DNA of 36,741 nucleotides, from assembly GCA_016212825.1 (NCBI GenBank), contig JACRDS010000155.1:1-36741 (forward strand), read 5' to 3'. A program made the position numbers and the translations under genes. Shown here in pieces: positions 29,849 through 36,511 of the stretch (the stretch's first letter is position 1; each line of letters opens with the position of its first letter). Source of the stretch: Elusimicrobiota bacterium. Its GTDB lineage: Bacteria; Elusimicrobiota; Elusimicrobia; UBA1565; UBA9628. The notes under the pieces are model-generated. The model saw nothing but the letters and a program-made list of their open reading frames with translations, did no database searches and was not told the DNA's origin.

Positions 29849-30934
29849 TTAGGTGAACAGCTCGAGGTGGGTATGTATCTTGGCTTTTCGGGCGCGGCGC
29901 ACGGCTTGGTCGAAGAGGCGCTCCGCTTCCTGGGTCCGGCCCTTGGCGTGGAGCAGGGCCGCCAGCGCGGTCTCTGACAGTACCACTCCCCGCGTCTCCC
30001 CCCCCTGGGCGAAGCCCTGCAGCGCCACTCTGAAGCGCTTCTCAGCGGGGACGAGTTCCCCCCGCCTCAGGAAGACCTGCCCCAGCCCCCAATCCACGTA
30101 GGCTAGGTCCACTGGGTCGCCGATGCTCGTGTAGAGCTTGTGCGCCCGCAGGTAATGCCGCTCGGCCTCGGCCAGCCGCCCCCTCTGGCGCAGGACGTTG
30201 GCCAGCCCGCAGTGCGCGTAAGCCTGGCCGAACACGTCCTCGGTCCCGGCCATGGCCTTCAAGGCCCGCGCGTAGTAGTCTTCGGCTTCGGCGAAGCGGC
30301 CCTGGATGCGCGTCACCCCGCCCAGGCCGAAAAGGGCGTAAGCCTGCCCGGCAGGATCCCCCGCCCGGCGGCTCAGGGCCAGGCCTTCCAGGAACGCGCG
30401 CCGCGAGCCTTCCAGGTCGCCGGCGAAGCGCAGCGCCCCGCCCAGCGCCCAGAGGATGTAGCCCGCCCCGACCCAGTCGCGCTCGGCCTTGAAGCGTGCC
30501 AGATGCCGCGTCAGCTTCGTGATGCTCGACGGGAAATCCCCGGCCGCCCGCTCCACCAGAGCCCCTTCCAGGTCGAAGCGCTCCCGTGCCTCCTTCGTCG
30601 TCGCCACCTTGCGGCCCACCGCCCAGTAGCGCCGGGCCGCGTCGGTCTCGCCCAGACTGCGCAGGCAGGCCACCAGAGCCAGGCAGCAGTCCAGCCAGGA
30701 TGAGCGGTCCGGGGCGTTGAGCCCGTCGACCAGGCCCCGGAACAGAGCGGCCGCCTGCGCCAGATAGCCCCGGCTGCGCAGGCACTCCGCCTTGACCATG
30801 TCGCCCTCGGGCCGGAACGCCTTGGGCAGGGGCTTGTCCAGGAGCGTCAGGGCGCGGGCGAAGGCCCCCTCGTCGAGGAGTTCCTTGGCCCGGTCGAGGC
30901 GCAAAACGGCGGAGGCGGCATCGTTCTTGGACAT
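29849..30934 (-). CDS. TPR repeat protein, function unknown
   Basis: A 361-residue cytosolic protein made almost wholly of tetratricopeptide-like helical repeats, with no signal peptide or membrane helix. Clear units include AGYILWALGGALRFAGDLEG, AYALFGLGGVTRIQGRFAEA, AYAHCGLANVLRQRGRLAEA and AYVDWGLGQVFLRRGELVPA, each about 40 residues apart. Such proteins are protein-protein scaffolds; the partner is unknown. It is the last gene of the minus-strand block, 14 bases after the ceramidase-like gene. Repeats of this type also occur in signalling proteins, which fits the two-component genes upstream, but that is inference. Confidence 0.85.
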   Translation of the reverse strand: MSKNDAASAVLRLDRAKELLDEGAFARALTLLDKPLPKAFRPEGDMVKAECLRSRGYLAQAAALFRGLVDGLNAPDRSSWLDCCLALVACLRSLGETDAARRYWAVGRKVATTKEARERFDLEGALVERAAGDFPSSITKLTRHLARFKAERDWVGAGYILWALGGALRFAGDLEGSRRAFLEGLALSRRAGDPAGQAYALFGLGGVTRIQGRFAEAEDYYARALKAMAGTEDVFGQAYAHCGLANVLRQRGRLAEAERHYLRAHKLYTSIGDPVDLAYVDWGLGQVFLRRGELVPAEKRFRVALQGFAQGGETRGVVLSETALAALLHAKGRTQEAERLFDQAVRRARKAKIHTHLELFT

Positions 30935-30948
30935 GGGATGGAATCCTA

Positions 30949-32382
30949 CTACTTTTTGCGGGACAGCAAATACTGCGCCGCGTCCAGGATGATCCTGGTC
31001 GCGGCCGGCCCCACGGAGTTGGTCTCCTCGTAGTGGTCGCCCGGCAGGCGCGGCGTCATGGTCAGGTTCTCCCGCACCTTGAAGTCGTACTCCGGCACCA
31101 GGTAGCCCAGCTCGTCGTTGGCCATGCCCACGACCATGGGGACCGGCCGGCGGACCAGCTCCTTGAGATAGGGCCCCGTGGGCGCGTGCGCCAGGTCCGG
31201 CGGGTCCGGGTTCTCCGGCTTGAGCAGGGGCTGGCCGAAGCGCAGGCTGCCGTCGTAGCCGCCCAGCACCAGCTCCGGGAAGGCCTCGCCCGGCAGGCCC
31301 ACCAGGCGCGCCGGGCCCGCGTCCACCACGCTCACCTCCGTCTCCACCCAGGGCTTCTCCGGCGGTTGCAGCAGCCTCAGGGCGTGCTGGTAGACCAGGC
31401 CGTAGACCTTCCAGCGCGGCAGCGGCGCGCCGGCCTTGTCGTAGAGCCGGTGCCCGGGACGCAGGGCCGGCAGGAAGAGCAGGTAGCGGGAGTTCTCCAC
31501 CGGCACCCGCACCAGCAGGTTCCGGAACTCGAGCTTCGGTTCGGGGAACGGCCGCGACAAGGCCAGGCCCTGCAGGGCCGCCCCGGCCACGGTCGCGCCG
31601 ATGCGGGCCGACTCCCGCCAGGGGTCCTGGCCTGCGGCCAGATCGGGCGAGAGCAGGCCGCCGATGGCGCCGTTGAGGAAGAGGCAGGCGCCGCCTGTGT
31701 CATCTTCCACCTTGGCGCAGAGGCTCCCCGGGAAATCCGCGGTGATGAGCAGGTTCGACCGGCCCAAGGTCTCCGGATGGCAGGACCAGTTCACCACCGT
31801 GGCGATGGCCTTGCCGCCCGGGGCCTTCACGCTCAGGGCCGCCAGCCCCGGGTCCAGCACAGCCGGGTCCCGGAGGTCTCGGCAGAGCCCTTTCGGGTCC
31901 AAGGTCCCCCGCCAGCCGGTCAGGCGCGCTTCCTGGGCCTGCCCCTCCAGCTTGCGCAGGGCCGCGGCCACGTCCATCTTGAGTTCGGCCAGCCAGGCCG
32001 CGTCCACCCCCGAGACCCCGGGCAGGGGCCCCCAGAGCCCCAGGGTGTCCGGGCCGGAATGCACGTGCGTCGCGGCCGCGAAGAGGTAGCGGTCCGGCCC
32101 CGCGAAGCCCGCCAGGCTGCGCAGGTCCTCCACGTCGTTGCGGGAGAAGCCCAGCAGGTCCAAAGAGACCAGGGCGACCGTGCGCGGCCCGTCCTTGAGC
32201 ACCAGCAGGCGCGCGAAGAGCCGGTCATGGACCCCCTCCGGCTTGCGTCCCCTGGCGCCGAATCCCGCCAGATAGACGGTGTGGCGGGGGAGATCCGGGG
32301 TGATGTCCACCTTGCCCGCGGCCGCGGAGAGCCCCCACGACGGGGAGCACAGCAGCAGGAGCAGTCTAGCGAGCACCGCCAT
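30949..32382 (-). CDS. Neutral/alkaline ceramidase-like secreted hydrolase
   Basis: A 477-residue exported protein. The ATG at 32382 was chosen because it starts the signal peptide MAVLARLLLLLCSPSWGLSA; the longer frame upstream lies in the preceding gene. It matches the N-terminal domain of the neutral ceramidase family: KVDITPDLPRHTVYLAGFG, HDRLFARLLVL, LVSLDLLGFSRNDVEDL, the zinc motif ATHVHSGPDT (104-113), VVNWSCHPETLG and FLNGAIGGLLSPD, where Ser is in the place of the family's GDxSP nucleophile. It is shorter than classical bacterial ceramidases (about 650) and lacks their C-terminal domain. The amide substrate is unknown; ceramide or a related lipid is plausible. It overlaps the upstream gene by 17 bases. 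Confidence 0.85.
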   Translation of the reverse strand: MAVLARLLLLLCSPSWGLSAAAGKVDITPDLPRHTVYLAGFGARGRKPEGVHDRLFARLLVLKDGPRTVALVSLDLLGFSRNDVEDLRSLAGFAGPDRYLFAAATHVHSGPDTLGLWGPLPGVSGVDAAWLAELKMDVAAALRKLEGQAQEARLTGWRGTLDPKGLCRDLRDPAVLDPGLAALSVKAPGGKAIATVVNWSCHPETLGRSNLLITADFPGSLCAKVEDDTGGACLFLNGAIGGLLSPDLAAGQDPWRESARIGATVAGAALQGLALSRPFPEPKLEFRNLLVRVPVENSRYLLFLPALRPGHRLYDKAGAPLPRWKVYGLVYQHALRLLQPPEKPWVETEVSVVDAGPARLVGLPGEAFPELVLGGYDGSLRFGQPLLKPENPDPPDLAHAPTGPYLKELVRRPVPMVVGMANDELGYLVPEYDFKVRENLTMTPRLPGDHYEETNSVGPAATRIILDAAQYLLSRKK

Positions 32383-33079
32383 AGCGGCACACCTCCCGCA
32401 GGGGGCAGCCCTGGCACAGCGGCGCGGCCTTGCGGCAGCGCGCCTTGGCGTGCTCCACGAAGAGGGCGTGGAACTCGTTGTACAGCCCGGCATCCTCGGG
32501 CAGGCGCCGGGTCAGATAGGACTGGGCTTGATGGTAGGAGGCCTTGCGGAACCAGCCCAGGCGCGCGCCGATGCGCAGGGTGTAGGCGTCCACGACGAAG
32601 GACGGCCGGCCTCCCGCGTAGAGCAGTATGGAGTCCGCGGTCTCCGGCCCCACGCCGTAGAGGCCCAGGAGCTCCTCGCGCCGCTGCCGCAGGTCGCCGC
32701 CGAGCCAGGGGCCGACCTTCCCGCCGCATCCGGCCAGGTGCCGCGCGAAGGCCTTGAGCTTCTTCGCCTTCTGGCGGAAATAGCCCGAAGGTCGGATGAG
32801 GCCCTGCAGACGCCTCGCAGGCTGGGCCAGGACGCCCTCCAGGTCCCGGACGCCGGCCTCGTGCAGGCGCGCCAGCGCCTTCTCCACGTTCCCCCAGCTC
32901 GTGTTCTGGGTCAATATGGCGCCCAGGCAGACCTCCAGGCGCTGGCGCTCCGCCAGCCTGCCGCAGCCGCCCGGTCGGTAGCGCGGCCGCCGGCCTCCGG
33001 AGGGGGTGACCGGCCACCAGCCCTGCGCGCCGTAGGCCTCGAGGAGTCGGCGGTAGACCGCCAGCGGGGCGGGGAGCAC
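32366..33079 (-). CDS. Endonuclease III-like DNA glycosylase (HhH-GPD, 4Fe-4S)
   Basis: A 237-residue base-excision repair glycosylase. It has EVCLGAILTQNTSWGNVEKAL (shown here in part: GAILTQNTSWGNVEKAL), the helix-hairpin-helix LYGVGPETADSILLY (140-154), catalytic Asp164 in VVDAYTLRI and a C-terminal iron-sulfur motif C215-x6-C222-x2-C225-x5-C231. Endonuclease III has GVGRKTA, with Lys needed for strand cleavage; here it is GVGPETA with Glu146, so a monofunctional glycosylase of the MagIII-like branch is likely. An insertion of about 20 basic and Gly-rich residues lies between WWPV and the first helix. The GTG start directly abuts the response regulator stop. Confidence 0.88.
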   Translation of the reverse strand: MLPAPLAVYRRLLEAYGAQGWWPVTPSGGRRPRYRPGGCGRLAERQRLEVCLGAILTQNTSWGNVEKALARLHEAGVRDLEGVLAQPARRLQGLIRPSGYFRQKAKKLKAFARHLAGCGGKVGPWLGGDLRQRREELLGLYGVGPETADSILLYAGGRPSFVVDAYTLRIGARLGWFRKASYHQAQSYLTRRLPEDAGLYNEFHALFVEHAKARCRKAAPLCQGCPLREVCRYGGAR

Positions 33080-33463
33080 CTAGCGGGCCGGGCCGGAGCC
33101 GGAAAGGACCTTCTCGATCTTCTTGAACAGCCGGTCCGTGTCGTAGGGCTTGATGAGGTAGTCGTCGGCGCCCGCGGCGAAGGCCTGCTCCACGTCCCCG
33201 GTGCGGCCCAGGCCCGTGACCATGACCACGCGGATGCCCTTGGTGGCCGGGTCGGCCTTGAGGATGCGGCAGACCTCGATGCCGCTCAGGCGCGGCAGCA
33301 TGATGTCGAGGAGCATCAGGTCCGGGTTGAACTTGCGGGCCGCGGCCACGCCCTCGGCCCCGTCCAGGGCGCACTGCGCCTCGTAGCCCTTGGCCTGCAG
33401 GAGGGCCTGGAGGTTGTCCGCGATGGCCGGCTCGTCTTCGACGATGAGGACTTTGATCGCCAT
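33080..33463 (-). CDS. Single-domain response regulator (CheY-like receiver)
   Basis: A 127-residue receiver domain with no output domain. Acidic pocket Glu9/Asp10 (LIVEDEP), phospho-acceptor Asp53 (MLLDIMLP), Thr83 (VMVTGLG) and Lys105 (YLIKPYD) are all present, so it should be phosphorylated normally. The output must be through protein contacts, perhaps a phosphorelay. It follows the kinase gene after a 33-base gap that has its own extended -10, and abuts the glycosylase gene. Confidence 0.93.
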   Translation of the reverse strand: MAIKVLIVEDEPAIADNLQALLQAKGYEAQCALDGAEGVAAARKFNPDLMLLDIMLPRLSGIEVCRILKADPATKGIRVVMVTGLGRTGDVEQAFAAGADDYLIKPYDTDRLFKKIEKVLSGSGPAR

Positions 33464-33481
33464 GCTCGCCTCAGGGGGTCC

Positions 33482-33490
33482 AGTCTAGCA
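33482..33490 (-). promoter_or_regulatory. Extended -10 promoter before the response regulator
   Basis: The minus strand reads TGCTAGACT, nearly the same as the yajC element. The expected start is near 33475, about 12 bases before the ATG, with GAGG as a weak ribosome binding site. This could allow the regulator and the genes after it to be transcribed without the kinase. Confidence 0.5.
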
Positions 33491-33496
33491 TAAATG

Positions 33497-34273
33497 TCAG
33501 CGCGGTGAGACGGGAAGGGAGAGGGTCAGCCGGGTGCGTCCGTCCGCCGCCACCGTCATGTCCAGGTCGCCATTCTGGCACCGGGCTATGGAGCGCAGCA
33601 CCCCCAGCCCCAGGCCCACGGCGTTGAGGGTGTGCCCGGCTCGGCTGGCCGGATAGAGGAGCTCCAGGCTGCGGCGGACCTCCCCCGGCGGCATGGGGTG
33701 CCCCGCGTAGTCCAGGCACAGGGCCACGCGGTCCCCGCGCAACTGGCCCGTGAGGCGCAGGTCCCCTGAGGCCCGGAACTTGCGCGCGTGGAAGACCAGA
33801 CTGGTCAGGGTGCGCACGGTTCGGTTGCGGTCCACGCGCACCCGCGGCAGCTCCGGCGGGAGCTCCGCGGACACGTCGGCCTGGGTCGTGTTCGGACGCC
33901 GCCGCACCGCGGAGAGGGCCTCCTCGACCAGGTCCGCGGACACCACGCTCTCCGTCTGCAGCGACAGGTCGCGGCTGAGCATCAGGTGGATGAGGTCGCG
34001 CAGCTCTCCCACCATGCCGTTGAGCCGTCCCACCTGCTCGCACATCATGTCCATCCACTTGACCTGGTCGGGGGCCATGTCGCCGAAGACGCCGGAGAGG
34101 AAGTTCATGGTCGTGATGTTGATGGCCGTGATGGGGGTGTTGATCTCGTGCGCCGCGTGCGAGAAGAAGCGGCCCATCTTCCGGTGGCGGACGCGGTCCC
34201 ACCAGAGCCCGACCCCCGCCGTCGCGGCCGCGCCGGCGGCCAGGCCTCCCAGGAACGCCAGCCAGAGGCTCAT
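33497..34273 (-). CDS. Membrane-anchored histidine kinase-like protein with a degenerate ATP site
   Basis: A 258-residue protein with one N-terminal membrane helix (LWLAFLGGLAAGAAATAGVGLW) and no sensor domain. The HisKA H-box is FFSHAAHEINTPI with His42. In the ATPase part the N-box Asn is missing: SLVFHARKF has His162 where kinases have NLxxNAxK. The G1 box is LDYAGHPMP (Asp188), and a G2-like GLGLGVLRSIA (220-230) is kept. It may be a weak kinase, a phosphatase or a phosphotransfer partner for the receiver downstream. The start at 34273 overlaps the gamma-carbonic-anhydrase stop (ATGA); the longer open frame upstream lies inside that gene. Confidence 0.82.
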   Translation of the reverse strand: MSLWLAFLGGLAAGAAATAGVGLWWDRVRHRKMGRFFSHAAHEINTPITAINITTMNFLSGVFGDMAPDQVKWMDMMCEQVGRLNGMVGELRDLIHLMLSRDLSLQTESVVSADLVEEALSAVRRRPNTTQADVSAELPPELPRVRVDRNRTVRTLTSLVFHARKFRASGDLRLTGQLRGDRVALCLDYAGHPMPPGEVRRSLELLYPASRAGHTLNAVGLGLGVLRSIARCQNGDLDMTVAADGRTRLTLSLPVSPR

Positions 34274-34797
34274 GACTGGGCGAACACCATGCGCGAGGTC
34301 TTCCGGTGTTCCCGAGCCAGCCTCGCGTAGCCGGCCGCGGAGTCTTTGAGCCGGCGCCGCTCGGCCGGGGTCAGGGGCCGCACCACCTTGGCCGGCAGGC
34401 CCAGCACCAAAGAGCGCGGCGGGACGCGCATCCCCTTGGGGACCAGAGCGCCTGCGCCCACCAGGCTCTCCCGGCCGATGCGGCACTCCAGGACGGTCGC
34501 GCCCATGCCGATGAGGCAGCCGTCCGCGATCCGGGATCCATGGATCACGGCGCCGTGCCCCACGGTCACGCCGCGGCCGAGGCGGGTGGGACGGCCGCGG
34601 TCGCAGTGCACGACCGCGAGGTCCTGGATGTTGGTGTCCGCGCCCACGGCCACGGCGTCCACGTCCCCGCGCAGGACCGCCAGGGGCCAGACCGAGACGC
34701 GCGCGCCCAGAGCCACCCGGCCGACGACCTCGGCGGAGTCGTGCACGAAGGCAGACGGGTGGATGCGGGGAGCGTGACTGCCGAAGGACCTGACCAT
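34270..34797 (-). CDS. Gamma-carbonic anhydrase / left-handed beta-helix family protein
   Basis: A 175-residue trimeric hexapeptide-repeat protein. It has AFVHDSAEVVGRVALGA, VWPLAVLRGDVDAVAVG, TNIQDLAVVHCDRG, GVTVGHGAVIHGSRI, CLIGMGATVLE and SLVGAGALVPKG, with GLPAKVVRPLT at the end. The three zinc histidines of gamma-carbonic anhydrases are in place (His64, His81, His86 with the 5-residue spacing). Activity is plausible, but many relatives (YrdA/PaaY-like) have no known carbonic anhydrase activity. It is the first gene of the minus block and divergent from nadB by 24 bases. Confidence 0.92.
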   Translation of the reverse strand: MVRSFGSHAPRIHPSAFVHDSAEVVGRVALGARVSVWPLAVLRGDVDAVAVGADTNIQDLAVVHCDRGRPTRLGRGVTVGHGAVIHGSRIADGCLIGMGATVLECRIGRESLVGAGALVPKGMRVPPRSLVLGLPAKVVRPLTPAERRRLKDSAAGYARLAREHRKTSRMVFAQS

Positions 34798-34802
34798 AAG
34801 TT

Positions 34803-34811
34803 TGATAGACT
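34803..34811 (+). promoter_or_regulatory. Extended -10 promoter of nadB
   Basis: TGATAGACT fits TG-n-TAnnnT. The expected start is about four bases before the ATG at 34822 and no Shine-Dalgarno is present, so the mRNA is probably leaderless. It overlaps the opposing element at 34809-34817. Confidence 0.5.
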
Positions 34812-34817
34812 GTAGCA
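34809..34817 (-). promoter_or_regulatory. Possible extended -10 of the gamma-carbonic-anhydrase operon
   Basis: The minus strand reads TGCTACAGT, a weaker extended -10, about 11 bases before the ATG at 34797. It shares three bases with the nadB element, so the two promoters could not be occupied at once. Confidence 0.38.
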
Positions 34818-34821
34818 AAAC

Positions 34822-36411
34822 ATGAAGCACTCCTGCGATTTCCTGGTCATCGGCAGCGGACTGGCCGGCTTGCTCAGCGCCCACAAGCTCTCGGACCTGG
34901 GCACGGTCTGCCTGCTGACCAAGAAGGAGGCCGGGGAGTGCAACAGCGGCTACGCCCAGGGCGGCATCGCCGCCGCCATCGGCGCAGACGACACCCAGGC
35001 CGAGCATCTCGCCGATACCCTCAAGGCCGGGGCCGGCCTGTGCAAGGAGGAGGTCGTGCGCCTGGTGGTGGGCGAAGCCCCGGCGCGCGTGCGGGAGCTG
35101 CGCGACCTGGGCGTGGCCTTCAGCGAGAAGGCCGGAACCCTGGACCTGGGCCTGGAGGCCGGGCACTCGCGCCGACGCGTCCTGCACGCGGGGGACATCA
35201 CCGGCCGCGAGATCGTGCGGGCCCTGCTGGAGCGCTGCCGGCAGGACGCCCGCGTGCGCTTCTTCGAGGACCACATCGCGGTCAACCTCATCCGGGACGG
35301 CCGCGGGGTCTGCTGCGGGGCCTACGCCCTGGAGCGCGCCACCGGCGAGGTCCACACCTTCACGTCCCGCGCTACCATTCTCGCTACAGGAGGAGCGGGG
35401 AAGGTCTACATCTACACCTCCAACCCGGACGTGGCCACGGGCGACGGCATGGCCATGGCCTGGCGCGCCGGCGCGACCCTGGCCAACATGGAGTTCGTGC
35501 AGTTCCACCCGACCTGCCTCTACCACCCGCAGGCCAAGTCCTTCCTCATCTCCGAAGCCCTGCGCGGCGAGGGCGGCCGCCTGGTGGACCGCTCCGGCCG
35601 GGCCTTCATGGCCGGCTACCACCCCCAGAAGGAGCTGGCCCCGCGCGACATCGTGGCGCGCGCCATCGACTCGGAACTCAAGCGCACGGGCGAGGAGTGC
35701 GTCTTCCTCGACATGACCCACATGAGCGCCGAGGCGCTGCGCGGCCGCTTCCCCAACATCTACGAGAAGTGCCGGGGCTTCGGCATCGACATGGCGGTGG
35801 CACCCATCCCGGTGGTCCCGTCCGCGCACTTCTTCTGCGGCGGGGTGCAGACCGACGCGGACGCCGCCACCGCCATCCCGCGCCTCTTCGCCGTGGGCGA
35901 GGTGGCGCACACGGGCCTGCACGGCGCCAACCGCCTGGCCTCCAACTCCCTGCTGGAATGCTGCGTCTTCGCGCATCGGCTCCACGGCCTGCTCAAGAGC
36001 CGGCCGGAGCTCTGGGCCAAGCCGGACTTCCCCGCGCCGCCGGAGTGGAACCCGGGGCGCGCGGTGCAGTCGGACGAGGCCGTGGTCATCGCGCAGAACT
36101 GGGACGAGGTGCGCCGCCTCATGTGGAACTACGTGGGCATCGTGCGCTCCAAGCGCCGCCTGGAGCGGGCCCTCAGCCGGATGCAGCTGCTCAACCGCGA
36201 GATCGAGCAGTACTACTGGGACTTCCTGCTCACCCCGGACCTCATCGAGCTGCGCAGCATCGCGGTGGTGGCCACCGCGGTCATCCAGTCGGCCATGGCG
36301 CGCCGGGAGTCGCGCGGCCTGCACTACACGCTGGACTTCCCGGAGCCGGTCGAGGCCGAGCGCAGGGACACGCTCATCTCGCGCTACAACATGCCGGCCG
36401 CGGCACGCTAG
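34822..36411 (+). CDS. nadB: L-aspartate oxidase
   Basis: A 529-residue FAD enzyme that oxidises L-aspartate to iminoaspartate, the first step of NAD synthesis. FAD site: DFLVIGSGLAGLLSA (6-20) and the ATILATGGAGKVY stretch. Active-site motifs: NSGYAQGGIAAAIG, HAGDITGREIVRAL, EFVQFHPTCLYHP, LISEALRGEGG, HFFCGGVQTD and GLHGANRLASNSLLE. The C-terminal helical domain is present. The length is normal. nadA and nadC are not in the window. It stands alone between a divergent and a convergent gene. Confidence 0.96.
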   Translation: MKHSCDFLVIGSGLAGLLSAHKLSDLGTVCLLTKKEAGECNSGYAQGGIAAAIGADDTQAEHLADTLKAGAGLCKEEVVRLVVGEAPARVRELRDLGVAFSEKAGTLDLGLEAGHSRRRVLHAGDITGREIVRALLERCRQDARVRFFEDHIAVNLIRDGRGVCCGAYALERATGEVHTFTSRATILATGGAGKVYIYTSNPDVATGDGMAMAWRAGATLANMEFVQFHPTCLYHPQAKSFLISEALRGEGGRLVDRSGRAFMAGYHPQKELAPRDIVARAIDSELKRTGEECVFLDMTHMSAEALRGRFPNIYEKCRGFGIDMAVAPIPVVPSAHFFCGGVQTDADAATAIPRLFAVGEVAHTGLHGANRLASNSLLECCVFAHRLHGLLKSRPELWAKPDFPAPPEWNPGRAVQSDEAVVIAQNWDEVRRLMWNYVGIVRSKRRLERALSRMQLLNREIEQYYWDFLLTPDLIELRSIAVVATAVIQSAMARRESRGLHYTLDFPEPVEAERRDTLISRYNMPAAAR

Positions 36412-36446
36412 CGCTGTCCAGGAGCCGTTTTGTCGCCGTTCTCCGA

Positions 36447-36479
36447 GCGAGTCAGGCAGGCGCAGCCTGACTGACTCGC
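36447..36479. terminator. Hairpin after nadB with TCAGGC core
   Basis: A 9-bp outer stem (GCGAGTCAG with CTGACTCGC), one G/A mismatch, a 5-bp inner stem (CAGGC with GCCTG) and a GCA loop, 35 bases after the nadB stop. No T-run follows. On the minus strand it is the second of two hairpins after the HNH gene. Confidence 0.6.
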
Positions 36480-36481
36480 AA

Positions 36482-36501
36482 CCGCCCCGCTTGCGGGGCG
36501 G
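36482..36501. terminator. GC-rich hairpin between nadB and the HNH gene
   Basis: CCGCCCCGC pairs perfectly with GCGGGGCGG around TT (more realistically an 8-bp stem with a CTTG loop). It lies 10 bases after the HNH stop. With the neighbouring hairpin it may end both convergent transcripts. Confidence 0.6.
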
Positions 36502-36511
36502 AAGAACCGCT

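Noticed and set aside
29842-29860. Short inverted bases (GTTC...GAAC) between lptB and the TPR gene as a terminator.
   Set aside because: The arms are only four bases and there is no T-run; it is likely chance.
34798-36324. The upstream extension of the gamma-carbonic-anhydrase frame opposite nadB.
   Set aside because: Only the last 175 codons look like a protein family; the rest is antisense to nadB, and the ATG at 34797 gives the proper family start.
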